Shown: piece by piece, positions 19,979 through 29,500 of the stretch | Numbering within the stretch: position 1 is the stretch's first letter | Layout: each line of letters opens with the position of its first letter | The notes under the pieces: generated by a model | What the model was told of the DNA's origin: nothing | The model's input: the letters and a program-made list of their open reading frames with translations, nothing else | Databases searched by the model: none | Made by a program: the position numbers and the translations under genes | NCBI GenBank assembly: GCA_017549105.1 | Contig: JAFYVN010000012.1 | Coordinates: forward strand, 84,089 to 148,088 | Length of the DNA: 64,000 bases | From: Clostridia bacterium | GTDB taxonomy: Bacteria; Bacillota; Clostridia; Oscillospirales; Acutalibacteraceae | Direction: 5' to 3'

Positions 19979-21625
19979 ATGCCAATCACAGAATTTCTTG
20001 AACAAAATGCAAAACTTTATCCGAATGACGTTGCTCTTGTTGAAATCAATCCTGAGCTTCAGGAAAAGAGCCGTGTTACATGGCGTGAATATTCGCTTAT
20101 CGAGCAAGGCGCAAACGGCGACGGCAGAAGCGAAATCACCTGGGAAGACTTTGATAAGAGAGCTAACAGATTTGCCAATCTTCTTCTTTCAAGAGGCATA
20201 AAGAAGGGCGACAGAGTTGCTATCCTTCTTATGAACTGCATCGAATATCTTCCCATTTACTTCGGTATTCTCAAAACAGGTGCGCTCGCAGTACCTCTCA
20301 ACTACAGATATACTGCGGATGAAATCAAATATTGCCTTAAGCTTTCCGAAAGCGATGCAATTGTTTTCGGACCCGAATTTACAGGCCGTATGGAGCAGAT
20401 TTGTGACCGCATTCCCGATGTAAGACTTAAATTCTATATCGGCGGAGACTGCCCCACTTTTGCAGAAAGCTACAATAAGCTTGTCACATATTGCACATCC
20501 AAAAAGCCTGATGTTGCGGTTACAGACAATGAATACGCAGCTATCTATTTCTCATCGGGTACAACCGGTTTCCCCAAGGCTATTCTTCATGCTCACAAGG
20601 CTCTTGTTCATTCATGCAAGGTTGAGCAGAATCATCATATGCAGACCAAAGACGATGTTTTTCTCTGCATTCCGCCTCTCTATCATACCGGTGCAAAAAT
20701 GCATTGGTTTGGTTCACTTCTTGTGGGCGGTAAAGCAGTTCTTCTCAAGGGTGCAAAACCCGAATGGATTATCAAAGCTGTTTCAGAGGAGAAATGTTCA
20801 ATCGTATGGCTTCTTGTGCCTTGGGCACAGGATATCCTCGATGCAATCGACAGAGGGGATATCGACATCGACAGATTCAATCTTTCTCAGTGGAGGCTTA
20901 TGCATATCGGCGCACAGCCTGTTCCGCCCAGTCTTATCAAGAGATGGCTCGAGAAGTTCCCTCATCATAAATATGATACAAACTACGGTCTGAGCGAATC
21001 AATCGGACCCGGCTGTGTACACCTTGGTGTTGACAATGTTCATAAGGTCGGTGCAATCGGCAAGGCAGGTTATGGTTGGGAAACCAAGATTGTTGATGAA
21101 AACGGCAACGAAGTCGAAAAAGGCGAGGTAGGCGAACTTGCTGTCAAGGGGCCCGGCGTTATGCTTTGCTACTTTAACGATGAAAGAGCAACTAATGAAG
21201 TTCTTCATGGAGATTGGCTCTTTACCGGTGATATGGCTCAGGAGGATGAAGACGGATTTATCTTCCTCGTAGACCGCAAGAAGGATGTTATTATTTCGGG
21301 CGGTGAAAACCTTTATCCCGTTCAGATTGAAGATTTCCTTCGCAAGCACGATGCAATCAAGGACGTTGCTGTTATCGGTCTTCCTGATGCAAGACTCGGT
21401 GAAATTGCAGCTGCGATTATCGAACTTAAAGAAGGCTGCAAGGCTGATGAAGATGATATCAACGATTTCTGCCGCGATCTTCCCAGATACAAGCGTCCTC
21501 ACAGACTGATTTTTGCCGAAGTTCCCAGAAATCCTACCGGCAAAATCGAAAAGCCGAAGCTTCGCAAGATTTATTGCGGTGAAAGTCTTGTCGCATCTCA
21601 GGTTGAGATGAAACTTGATAAATAA
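19979..21625 (+). CDS. AMP-forming acyl-CoA synthetase
   Basis: Activates a carboxylic acid to its CoA thioester through an acyl-adenylate. The 548-residue protein has the AMP-binding P-loop YFSSGTTGFPKA near residue 190, the aromatic-rich YGLSES motif, the hinge and ATP-binding stretch FTGDMAQEDEDGF..DRKKDVIISGGENLYP, and the catalytic Lys in PTGKIEKPK near the C-terminus. The ATG has AAGGAAT upstream. It heads an operon with iorA, iorB, a phenylacetate-CoA ligase and an ACT protein, so an aryl-acid or branched-chain acid is a reasonable substrate; the specificity is inferred. Confidence 0.88.
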   Translation: MPITEFLEQNAKLYPNDVALVEINPELQEKSRVTWREYSLIEQGANGDGRSEITWEDFDKRANRFANLLLSRGIKKGDRVAILLMNCIEYLPIYFGILKTGALAVPLNYRYTADEIKYCLKLSESDAIVFGPEFTGRMEQICDRIPDVRLKFYIGGDCPTFAESYNKLVTYCTSKKPDVAVTDNEYAAIYFSSGTTGFPKAILHAHKALVHSCKVEQNHHMQTKDDVFLCIPPLYHTGAKMHWFGSLLVGGKAVLLKGAKPEWIIKAVSEEKCSIVWLLVPWAQDILDAIDRGDIDIDRFNLSQWRLMHIGAQPVPPSLIKRWLEKFPHHKYDTNYGLSESIGPGCVHLGVDNVHKVGAIGKAGYGWETKIVDENGNEVEKGEVGELAVKGPGVMLCYFNDERATNEVLHGDWLFTGDMAQEDEDGFIFLVDRKKDVIISGGENLYPVQIEDFLRKHDAIKDVAVIGLPDARLGEIAAAIIELKEGCKADEDDINDFCRDLPRYKRPHRLIFAEVPRNPTGKIEKPKLRKIYCGESLVASQVEMKLDK

Positions 21626-21663
21626 AAGTACCGTAAAGGTGATAATTTTATACTAATTTTCTA

Positions 21664-21692
21664 TTGTAATTTACATTTTCAGCTATTATAAT
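21664..21692 (+). promoter_or_regulatory. Internal promoter candidate upstream of iorA
   Basis: TTGTAA and TATAAT at 17-bp spacing in the AT-rich 129-bp gap before iorA. It may give iorAB its own transcript. Confidence 0.55.
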
Positions 21693-21754
21693 ATAATTAA
21701 GAATATTATTTATATAGCTACAGTTGTTATATAGTCTTATAGGAGGAAACCCAG

Positions 21755-23488
21755 TTGAAACTTTTTTTAGGTAATGAGGCGGTTGCAAGAGGTCTTTATG
21801 AAGCAGGCTGCCGTGTAGTTTCAAGCTATCCCGGCACTCCCAGTACAGAAGTAACGGAGTTTGCCGCAACATATGATGAAATCTTTTCCGAATGGGCGCC
21901 CAATGAGAAGGTAGCTTGTGAAGTTGCTTTCGGTGCAAGCGTAGCGGGTGCACGTTCATTCTGTGCGATGAAGCACGTTGGTCTCAACGTAGCCGCAGAC
22001 CCGCTTTTCACCGCATCATATACAGGTGTTAACGCAGGTATGGTTATCCTTGTTGCCGATGACCCCGGAATGCACTCATCTCAGAATGAGCAGGATTCAA
22101 GACATTATGCACTCGGCTCAAAAACAATGATGCTTGAGCCTTCAGATTCCGCAGAATGTCTTGATTTCACAAAGAGAGCATTTGACCTTTCAGAGAAATT
22201 CGATACTCCCGTTATCATCAGACTTACAACCAGAGTTGCTCACTCAAGAAGCGTTGCACCTGTTGCAGAAAGAGTTGATAACGGACTCAAAGAATATACA
22301 AAGAATCCTCAGAAGTATGTTATGGTTCCCGCTTTTGCAAAGGTGAAGCACGTTGCTGTTGAGCAGAGAGTTATTGATCAGACAGCTTACTGCGAAAAAG
22401 AAGCTGTTGAAAACGGACTCAACAAGGTTGAATATAACAGCAAAAAAATCGGTGTAATTACTTCTGGCATCTGTTATCAGTATGCAAAAGAAGCTCTTGG
22501 CGAAAACGCATCATATCTCAAGCTCGGTTGCGTATATCCGCTTCCCGTTCAGCTCATCAAAGATTTTGCAGCTGAATGCGAAAAGGTTTATGTTCTTGAA
22601 GAGCTTGATGACTATATCGAAACCCATTGCCGCAAAAACGGAATTGACGTTATCGGTAAGGAAGCATTCACACTTCAGGGTGAATATTCACAGAGCCTTA
22701 TTTCAAAGGTTATTCTCGGTGAAGAGACCGAAAGCCTTAAGGCTGATGTTAACATCGTTCCCAGACCTCCCGTGCTTTGTGCAGGCTGTCCCCACAGAGG
22801 ACTTTTCTACGCACTCAAGCAGCTTAACGTTACCGTAAGCGGTGATATCGGTTGCTACACTCTCGGTTCAGCTCAGCCTCTCGGTATGATTGATACCGTT
22901 CTTTGTATGGGTGCATCAGTTTCTGCTCTTCACGGCAGAAATGCCGCAAATCCCGAAAACGCAAAGAAGAGTGTTGCTGTTATCGGTGACTCAACCTTCA
23001 TTCACTCGGGTGTAACCGGTCTTATTAACATAGCATATAATGCAACCGATTCGGTTGTTATTATCCTTGATAACTCAATCACCGGTATGACCGGACATCA
23101 GCAGAATCCCACAACCGGCAAGAATATCAAGGGTGAACCTGCAAACGCAGTAAGCCTTGAAAAGCTTGCAGAGGCTGTCGGAATTAAGAATATAATCGTT
23201 GTTGACCCCTATAACCTTGCAGAAACCAAAGACGGAATCAAGAAGGCACTTGAAGCGGACGGCCCCGCAGTTGTTATTTCAAGAAGACCTTGTGCTCTTC
23301 TTAAGACTGTCAAGCACAATCCGCCCCTTAAGGTTAACACTGAAAAGTGTAAGTCATGCAAGATGTGCATGAAAATCGGTTGCCCTGCAATCAGCATGAA
23401 AGACGGCAAGGCTCATATCGATTTCACACAGTGTCTCGGATGTAAGGTCTGCAGTCAGCTTTGCAAATTTGACGCAATTGAAGAATAA
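21755..23488 (+). CDS. iorA: Indolepyruvate:ferredoxin oxidoreductase, alpha subunit
   Basis: The thiamine-diphosphate subunit that oxidatively decarboxylates aryl-pyruvates (from Trp, Phe, Tyr) to aryl-acetyl-CoA, reducing ferredoxin. The N-terminal pyrimidine-binding domain opens with LGNEAVARGLYEAG and SSYPGTPSTE. The TPP-binding domain shows CAGCPHRG, GDIGCYTLG and the GDSTFIHSG..NSITGMTGHQ metal motif. The C-terminus holds two 4Fe-4S motifs (CKSCKMCMKIGCP and CLGCKVCSQLC). AGGAGG at 21741-21746, 8 bp upstream, supports the unusual TTG start at 21755. The length of 577 residues is slightly below archaeal and clostridial relatives but complete. Confidence 0.93.
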   Translation: MKLFLGNEAVARGLYEAGCRVVSSYPGTPSTEVTEFAATYDEIFSEWAPNEKVACEVAFGASVAGARSFCAMKHVGLNVAADPLFTASYTGVNAGMVILVADDPGMHSSQNEQDSRHYALGSKTMMLEPSDSAECLDFTKRAFDLSEKFDTPVIIRLTTRVAHSRSVAPVAERVDNGLKEYTKNPQKYVMVPAFAKVKHVAVEQRVIDQTAYCEKEAVENGLNKVEYNSKKIGVITSGICYQYAKEALGENASYLKLGCVYPLPVQLIKDFAAECEKVYVLEELDDYIETHCRKNGIDVIGKEAFTLQGEYSQSLISKVILGEETESLKADVNIVPRPPVLCAGCPHRGLFYALKQLNVTVSGDIGCYTLGSAQPLGMIDTVLCMGASVSALHGRNAANPENAKKSVAVIGDSTFIHSGVTGLINIAYNATDSVVIILDNSITGMTGHQQNPTTGKNIKGEPANAVSLEKLAEAVGIKNIIVVDPYNLAETKDGIKKALEADGPAVVISRRPCALLKTVKHNPPLKVNTEKCKSCKMCMKIGCPAISMKDGKAHIDFTQCLGCKVCSQLCKFDAIEE

Positions 23489-23507
23489 AAGAGAAGGAGA
23501 GATACTT

Positions 23508-24080
23508 ATGAACAAATCAATTATGATAGTCGGTGTCGGCGGTCAGGGTACTCTGCTTGCAAGCCGTATTCTCGGTGCAGCTCTTCTTGATTGCGGATAC
23601 GATGTAAAGGTTTCCGAAGTTCACGGAATGAGCCAGAGAGGCGGTTCTGTTGTAACATATGTACGCTACGGTAAAAACGTTGCATCACCCATCATCGAAA
23701 AGGGTGAAGCGGATATCGTTCTTGCTTTTGAACAGCTTGAAGCGGCAAGATGGATTGAATATCTCAAGCCCGACGGCAAGCTTATCGTAAACACTCAGCA
23801 GATCGATCCCATGCCCGTTGTTATGGGTGTTGCTGAATATCCCGAAGGCATTATTGCTTCTCTCAGAGCTGCCAGTGCAGATGTTGAAGAAATCGATGCT
23901 CTTCCCATGGCTGTTGAAGCCGGTACCGCAAAGGCAGTAAATGTTGTTCTTATCGGTGCAATGGCAAAGAATATGCAGTCAGTTTCCAAAGAAAAGTGGA
24001 TTGAAGCTCTCAAAGCGAGCGTTCCTTCAAAATTCCTTGAACTCAATCTCAAGGCATTTGAAATGGGATATAACATTTGA
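23508..24080 (+). CDS. iorB: Indolepyruvate:ferredoxin oxidoreductase, beta subunit
   Basis: The gamma-domain partner of IorA. The 190-residue protein has the family start MIVGVGGQGTLLASRIL, followed by EVHGMSQRGG and SPIIEKGEADI, typical of the POR/KOR gamma fold. I set the start at the ATG at 23508 because AAGGAGAG lies 8-14 bp upstream; the open frame extends back into iorA without a ribosome site. It ends a few bases before the next coding region, consistent with tight coupling. Together with IorA it forms the complete enzyme. Confidence 0.93.
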   Translation: MNKSIMIVGVGGQGTLLASRILGAALLDCGYDVKVSEVHGMSQRGGSVVTYVRYGKNVASPIIEKGEADIVLAFEQLEAARWIEYLKPDGKLIVNTQQIDPMPVVMGVAEYPEGIIASLRAASADVEEIDALPMAVEAGTAKAVNVVLIGAMAKNMQSVSKEKWIEALKASVPSKFLELNLKAFEMGYNI

Positions 24081-24112
24081 AAAAAGAGAAAAGAAAAAAG
24101 GAAGTGTTACCA

Positions 24113-25420
24113 ATGAGCAATTATTTCCAGCCTGAAATCGAAACCGCTTCGGTTGAAGACTTAAAAGCGATTCAGAGCGAAAAACTCGTAAAACAGGTTA
24201 AGCACGTTTACGAAAACGTTAAGTACTATCGCGATATGATGGATGAAAAGGGTGTTACACCTGATGATATCAAGTCCGTTGATGATTTGCACAAGCTTCC
24301 CTTTCTCACCAAAGCGGACCTCAGAGATGCATATCCCTATGGTCTTCTCGGCACAAATCTTAAGGATTGTGTAAGAATTCAGTCAACCAGCGGCACAACC
24401 GGCCGCCGTGTTGTTGCTTTCTATACTCAGAATGATATCAACCTCTGGGAAGATTGCTGTGCACGTGCAATCGTTGCTGCAGGCGGTACAGACGGTGATG
24501 TTTGCCAGGTTGCTTACGGTTACGGTCTTTTCACCGGCGGTGCAGGTCTTAACGGCGGTTCGCATAAGGTAGGCTGTCTGACTCTCCCCATGTCATCAGG
24601 CAACACCGAGCGTCAGATTCAGTTTATGCAGGATCTTCATTCAACAATTATCTGCTGCACACCCTCATATGCAGCATACATCGGTGAAACTCTTAAGGAA
24701 ATGGGTCTTACCCCCGACGATATAGACCTTAAAGCAGGTATCTTTGGCGCAGAACCCTGGACCGAAGAAATGCGCCGCGATATCGAAAAATCACTTGGCA
24801 TCAAAGCATATGATATCTACGGTCTTACCGAAACAAGCGGACCGGGTGTTGCTTTTGAATGCGAAGAGCAGAGCGGTATGCACATCAATGAGGACCATTT
24901 CCTTGCGGAAATCATTGACCCCGAAACAGGCGAAGTTCTTCCCGAAGGCTCAAAGGGTGAGCTCGTTTTCACAAGCCTCGATAAGGAAGCTTTCCCGCTT
25001 CTCAGATATCGCACAAGAGACATCTGTGTTCTTTCAAGAAAAAAATGTTCATGCGGACGTACATTTATTAAAATGACAAAGCCTATGGGCAGAAGCGATG
25101 ATATGCTTATCATCCGCGGAGTCAATGTGTTCCCCTCGCAGATTGAAACCGTCCTTATTAAGGAAGGTTATACATCCAACTATCTTATCGAAGTTGACAG
25201 AGAGCGCAACACAGACACACTTGATGTTTATGTTGAGCTTACACCCGAGCAGTTCTCGGATACCGTTAAAGAAATTTCCGCAAGAGAAAAAACGCTTGCT
25301 AACGCTATGAAGATTATGCTCGGCATCAACCCGAAGGTTCATCTTGTTGCCCCCAAGACTATTACAAGAAGTGAAGGTAAGGCTGTAAGAGTTATTGATA
25401 AGAGAAAACTTCACGATTAA
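24113..25420 (+). CDS. paaK: Phenylacetate-CoA ligase family enzyme
   Basis: A 435-residue adenylate-forming enzyme of the PaaK type. Visible motifs are the P-loop STSGTTGRRVVAFYT near residue 95, GAEPWTEEMR, YGLTETSGPGV, the RYRTRDI hinge and the C-terminal domain with GRSDDMLIIRGVNVFPSQ. In this context it probably runs in reverse of the classic direction, turning aryl-acetyl-CoA from IorAB into aryl-acetate with nucleotide phosphorylation, but direction cannot be read from sequence. AAGGAAG upstream of the ATG at 24113 decides the start over an in-frame TTG at 24077. Confidence 0.9.
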   Translation: MSNYFQPEIETASVEDLKAIQSEKLVKQVKHVYENVKYYRDMMDEKGVTPDDIKSVDDLHKLPFLTKADLRDAYPYGLLGTNLKDCVRIQSTSGTTGRRVVAFYTQNDINLWEDCCARAIVAAGGTDGDVCQVAYGYGLFTGGAGLNGGSHKVGCLTLPMSSGNTERQIQFMQDLHSTIICCTPSYAAYIGETLKEMGLTPDDIDLKAGIFGAEPWTEEMRRDIEKSLGIKAYDIYGLTETSGPGVAFECEEQSGMHINEDHFLAEIIDPETGEVLPEGSKGELVFTSLDKEAFPLLRYRTRDICVLSRKKCSCGRTFIKMTKPMGRSDDMLIIRGVNVFPSQIETVLIKEGYTSNYLIEVDRERNTDTLDVYVELTPEQFSDTVKEISAREKTLANAMKIMLGINPKVHLVAPKTITRSEGKAVRVIDKRKLHD

Positions 25421-25438
25421 TTTGAAAGGAGAATTTCA

Positions 25439-25867
25439 ATGGCTGTAAAACAGATTTCTGTATTTATTCAGAATAAAAAAGGCAGACTTGCAAAGGTTTC
25501 CCGTCTTCTTGCGGATAACGATATTTATATCAGAGCGCTTTCAATTGCAGATACCCAGGATTTCGGCATTCTCCGACTTATTTGTGAAGATGTTGATAAG
25601 GTTAATTCCGTTCTTAAAGAGGAAGGATATCTTACAACCATCACAGACGTTCTTGTTGCAAAGGTCAAAGACGATGCAGGTGCTCTTGCAATAATCGCTG
25701 AAGCACTCCGTGATGCAGATATTTCCATTGAATATGTTTATGAGCTTGCAACTGTTGACAATATAGTTTATCTTGTTGTCCGTGTTGACGATAATAAGGC
25801 AGCTGCTGCCGCACTTGCAGGTGCAGGCATCAAAACTGCAACAGAAGAAGAAATTTTTAAGCTGTAA
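25439..25867 (+). CDS. Tandem ACT-domain protein
   Basis: A 142-residue protein made of two ACT domains (about 1-70 and 72-140; the first begins KQISVFIQNKKGRLAKVSRLL, the second follows DDAGALAIIAEALRDADISI). ACT domains bind amino acids. This family is commonly linked to paaK and ior genes, so it is likely an aromatic amino acid sensor that adjusts the operon or its enzymes. GGAGA lies 7 bp before the ATG. It is the last gene before a strong terminator. Confidence 0.88.
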   Translation: MAVKQISVFIQNKKGRLAKVSRLLADNDIYIRALSIADTQDFGILRLICEDVDKVNSVLKEEGYLTTITDVLVAKVKDDAGALAIIAEALRDADISIEYVYELATVDNIVYLVVRVDDNKAAAAALAGAGIKTATEEEIFKL

Positions 25868-25884
25868 TTCAATAATTATAAGCC

Positions 25885-25920
25885 AACCCCCTGTGCTTGA
25901 ATTGCACAGGGGGTTATTTA
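25885..25920. terminator. Strong bidirectional terminator
   Basis: AACCCCCTGTGC pairs perfectly with GCACAGGGGGTT over a 7-base loop, between the convergent ACT gene and the alpha-mannosidase gene. Confidence 0.85.
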
Positions 25921-25933
25921 TGTTATGTATGTT

Positions 25934-28900
25934 TTATATGATTCTGAATGTTTTTACTTCGAAAGGCTTGATTGTGAATTCAAATTCGTTGCCGTCTGCA
26001 GCGATTTCTGCTTTGTCTTCTTCAATCATATTGCATTCGATAACCTTTTCAAATCCGAAGTTCCAGTTGAGAGTTATGTTGCCTCTCTTCTGCTCTTCTT
26101 CAACAACTCTTACGATATAACCTCTGCCGTCCTGAGCCTTTTTGATTGCATCGATAACAACATTCTTTTCGCTGAGCGTTACGAATGAACCGTCAGCGAT
26201 TTTGCCTTCAACAGTTTCCGCATTGTAAACTGCAACGGGAGGCACGTTGAACGCGAGAGCCATCTGAACGGTATCGTTTCTCCAGTCCTCTGCGTGAGGA
26301 TGGAAAGCATACTTGAATGTGTTGATGCCGTGGTCACCTGTTCTGTCGGGGCAGGTGGGAGCACGCATAAGAGTGATTCTCATATGGCTGTTGTGGATGT
26401 CATAACCGTATTTGCAGTCATTGATAATACTGCAACCGTAGCCGCCTTCGGAAAGGTCAGCCCACTTGTGAGCGGCAACTTCAAATCTTGTCAGGTCATA
26501 AAGAGTGTTCCAGTGAGTGGGTCTCTTTGTTGCACCGTGAGCGATGTCATAGGTTGCGTCGGTGTCGATAACAGCAACGTCGAAGCCTGCTTTGAGAACC
26601 TTGTCGCTCTCGTGCCAGTCAACGGTTGTATCAAATACAACGCTTTCACCGTTCTGATAAAGAATAACATCCTGAGTGATTGTTGATTTGTTGAACTTAT
26701 AAACAACTCTGATAATGCCTCTTACTGCGTTGCACTCAACAACCTCGATGCTGTCTGCCTTGAGTTCCCACATCTTCTTCTGATAGTTGAGCTCAAGGTT
26801 CCAGGCCGTTTCGTGAACACACTTGTCAAGCGAGATGGTGAGAATATTACCTCTGCCGTCAAGGCTTTCACGCTCGTTGAGTTTATCGTAAATGCTTGTG
26901 ATAACGCCGTTTTCATCGAGTTCAACACGAAGAACTGCATTTTCAAGAAGATTTGTTTCTGCCTCAACGGGTGAGTAGATGCATTCGCCTTCCTTAAGAA
27001 CAAAGGTCTTGCAGCTCATTGCTTCAAGCTCGTCGGGAAGGAAGATGAACTTGCCGTCAACATAAGCACAGGGGAGAGAAAGTCCGTCTGCGGTTGCGAT
27101 ATACATACCTTCGGGTACACCTTCAACCTCTATGGGTTCGTAACTGTTGACGCTTGTAAGGTTCCATACGGTAACGCTGTTTTTATCAGCTGTAACTGCA
27201 CCCGAAAGAGCTTTGAGAGCACCGTTATAGATATCTTCGCCGATTTTATTCATTACGGCATAATCCTTGCGGCAGTCCTCAAATACTTCGTGGATTGACG
27301 AACCGGGAAGAATGTCGTGGAACTGGTTGGTCATAAGGATTCTCCAGCCCTTTTCAATTTCATCCTTCGGATATTCCTTGCCGAGAAGCTTTTCGGCGAA
27401 TACGCTGAGCATTTCGCCTCTTGTGAAGAGATACTCACCCTTGCGGTTGTTTTTCTTGACGAACGCCTGACTTGTGAACGTGCCTCTGTGGTTTTCATAG
27501 AACATTTCACCGTTCCATACGGGAAGTTCGTCTTCGTGACCTCTGAAGGTTTCGAAGAAATCGTCAACGTGACCGATTTCTGTCTTGGGTAGGCCGGGGA
27601 AGTTCTGAAGACGTCTTCCTCTTTCGAGCATTGCTCTTGTCGGTCCGCCACCGCCGTCACCGTAACCGTACATGCTCATTGCGGTGTTGAGTTCATTCTT
27701 GTTGTTGCATTCGTTGTCAACGGTCATAATTTCGTCAACATTATAATTGCAATTGTATGCAGGACGCATAAGGTGAGCATAAACTCTGTCGCCGTTGTTG
27801 CCCTGCCACATAAACATACTGTAGGGGAATTTTGTTGTGTCGTTATATGAAAGCTTCGAAGTGATGAAGTTTTCCATACCGCAGCCGTTGATAATCTGGG
27901 GAAGCGCCCAGGTGAATCCGAAGCAGTCGGGAAGCCAGTAGGTCTTTGAAACCTTGCCGAATTCCTTCTTGAAAAATTCTGTGCCGTAAAGCACCTGACG
28001 GATAAGAGCTTCGCCCGATGCGATGTTGGTATCAGCCTCAACCCAAACGTTACCGCAGATATCCCACTGACCTGCCGCAACCTTCTCCTTAATCTTTTCG
28101 TAGATTTCGGGATAGTGATCCTTCATCATCTGATAGAGCACAGCCTGACTCTGACCGAAGGTCATTTCGGGATAAACATCCATAAGCGATGTAACGTTCA
28201 TAAATGTTCTTGCGCTCTTTCTGATGCTTTCCTGAATTCTCCATAGCCATGCAACGTCGATGTGGCTGTGACCTGTGAGAATAACTTTGCTCTGAGCAGA
28301 CCAGTCGATAGAAGCGATTTTTGAAAGATAATATTTTCTTGCTTCAACGATTGATGCTCTTACTCTTGCTTCGTCAAAATCATAGTCAACCATATGCATA
28401 CTGTCATCAACAGCGGAATATACCTTGGCTTTGATGTGTTCATCCTTTATATAGTTGAGTGCCTGGAATGCAACCTCAAGGTCGAGATAATAGCCTTCGC
28501 ATTCGGTATCTGCAACATAAATGCAGGTTTCACCGAAACGGCATTCCTGATATTTTGCACCGTCCATAGCTTCGTCGCAGAAATACATTGAATCGAGAGT
28601 TGCCTCAATTTCAAAGTTGAGAACTTCACCTGCTTTGTGAACACCGAGAGCAACTTCTGTTCTGTCGGGGATGCTGTCTCTTGATGCGCAGCCCGAAATA
28701 AAGTGTCCGTTGCATTTTACAAGTGCTTCGCCGCCGACAGCGAATTTTGCTCTGAGCTCAAGACCGTCCATTTCTTCGGGAACGGTTATGCTTGCTTTGA
28801 AGAAATGAGCCGAATCATATGCGGCATACCAGATGTCACCGTTTTTGATTTCGCCTTTGAAATCTTCCATTTCATATCTGTCGCCAAGGAACATACCTCT

Positions 28901-29002
28901 TGTATATTCCCAGACGTCAATGTCTTTTTTGTAAAGAATGCAGTAATTCTTAAGCTGTTTATACATATCGTCCTTAAGAATCTGCGGTTTTATAGTGTGC
29001 AT
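25934..29002 (-). CDS. Alpha-mannosidase, glycoside hydrolase family 38
   Basis: A 1022-residue cytoplasmic-type retaining alpha-mannosidase. The zinc site motif GHSHIDVAWLW lies near residue 245, GNVWVEADTNIASGEALIRQ near 320, and the nucleophile Asp sits in YWLPDCFGFTWALPQI. The C-terminal half contains the beta-sandwich domains of GH38. No signal peptide is seen. AAAGGAGG lies 6 bp before the ATG at 29002, which decides against the GTG two codons upstream. It would remove alpha-linked mannose from imported glycans. It has its own promoter and no transporter partner nearby. Confidence 0.93.
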   Translation of the reverse strand: MHTIKPQILKDDMYKQLKNYCILYKKDIDVWEYTRGMFLGDRYEMEDFKGEIKNGDIWYAAYDSAHFFKASITVPEEMDGLELRAKFAVGGEALVKCNGHFISGCASRDSIPDRTEVALGVHKAGEVLNFEIEATLDSMYFCDEAMDGAKYQECRFGETCIYVADTECEGYYLDLEVAFQALNYIKDEHIKAKVYSAVDDSMHMVDYDFDEARVRASIVEARKYYLSKIASIDWSAQSKVILTGHSHIDVAWLWRIQESIRKSARTFMNVTSLMDVYPEMTFGQSQAVLYQMMKDHYPEIYEKIKEKVAAGQWDICGNVWVEADTNIASGEALIRQVLYGTEFFKKEFGKVSKTYWLPDCFGFTWALPQIINGCGMENFITSKLSYNDTTKFPYSMFMWQGNNGDRVYAHLMRPAYNCNYNVDEIMTVDNECNNKNELNTAMSMYGYGDGGGGPTRAMLERGRRLQNFPGLPKTEIGHVDDFFETFRGHEDELPVWNGEMFYENHRGTFTSQAFVKKNNRKGEYLFTRGEMLSVFAEKLLGKEYPKDEIEKGWRILMTNQFHDILPGSSIHEVFEDCRKDYAVMNKIGEDIYNGALKALSGAVTADKNSVTVWNLTSVNSYEPIEVEGVPEGMYIATADGLSLPCAYVDGKFIFLPDELEAMSCKTFVLKEGECIYSPVEAETNLLENAVLRVELDENGVITSIYDKLNERESLDGRGNILTISLDKCVHETAWNLELNYQKKMWELKADSIEVVECNAVRGIIRVVYKFNKSTITQDVILYQNGESVVFDTTVDWHESDKVLKAGFDVAVIDTDATYDIAHGATKRPTHWNTLYDLTRFEVAAHKWADLSEGGYGCSIINDCKYGYDIHNSHMRITLMRAPTCPDRTGDHGINTFKYAFHPHAEDWRNDTVQMALAFNVPPVAVYNAETVEGKIADGSFVTLSEKNVVIDAIKKAQDGRGYIVRVVEEEQKRGNITLNWNFGFEKVIECNMIEEDKAEIAADGNEFEFTIKPFEVKTFRII

Positions 29003-29038
29003 AGGCACCCTCCTTTAGCTGAATAAAGCGTTAAAAAT

Positions 29039-29067
29039 ATATTACCAAATAAAAATAAAAAAATCAA
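29039..29067 (-). promoter_or_regulatory. Promoter candidate of the alpha-mannosidase gene
   Basis: On the minus strand TTGATT and TAATAT at 17-bp spacing, in an AT-rich gap about 37 bp before the start codon. Confidence 0.5.
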
Positions 29068-29077
29068 TATTATACGG

Positions 29078-29416
29078 TTAAATTTTGTATCTTTCGATTG
29101 TAGAGGTAATCGTGTCAAGAAATGCGCTTTCGCCGAAGGTGTTGAATTTCAGAAACATACCCTGGCTGCCGCCCGAGGTAATAACCGTAACAAAAATTCT
29201 TTCGCCCGTCTTGAGAAGAGTGATGTTCATACTGACTCTGTTGCTGCCCGAATAGCTGTAACGCTCATAAACACGGACGGCACATACTGTGTCTGCGGTT
29301 CTGAAATCGCTCTTATCCTCAAGTGATGCCGATGCACTGTTGCTCATAACCGCATCATCGATTGCTTCGAGAATCTCGTTGAAATTTCCTCTGAGTTCAG
29401 CTTCATATTTTGCCAT
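29078..29416 (-). CDS. DUF6054-like small protein
   Basis: A 112-residue protein starting MAKYEAELRGNF, without signal or membrane segment. The sequence alternates short strands and helices and ends with a helix (LDTITSTIERYKI). It resembles the DUF6054 family of small Firmicutes proteins, which has no known function. The start is set by AAGGAG 9 bp upstream of the third ATG in a cluster (frame start at 29425). It has its own promoter. Confidence 0.65.
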   Translation of the reverse strand: MAKYEAELRGNFNEILEAIDDAVMSNSASASLEDKSDFRTADTVCAVRVYERYSYSGSNRVSMNITLLKTGERIFVTVITSGGSQGMFLKFNTFGESAFLDTITSTIERYKI

Positions 29417-29437
29417 TTTCATCATCTCCTTAATTAT

Positions 29438-29466
29438 AATATAACCTATTTATATGGGAATGTAAA
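29438..29466 (-). promoter_or_regulatory. Promoter of the DUF6054-like gene
   Basis: On the minus strand TTTACA and TATATT with 17-bp spacing, 22 bp before the start codon and directly after the terminator of the XRE gene. Confidence 0.65.
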
Positions 29467-29468
29467 GC

Positions 29469-29497
29469 AAAAAAACGGAACAGCCGAAACCGTTCCG
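29469..29497 (-). terminator. Terminator of the XRE regulator gene
   Basis: On the minus strand a CGGAAC/GTTCCG stem is followed by seven T residues. Confidence 0.85.
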
Positions 29498-29500
29498 ATT

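Noticed and set aside
20460-20993. 177-codon ORF inside the acyl-CoA synthetase gene
   Set aside because: Alternative frame of a clear enzyme gene, with no family resemblance.
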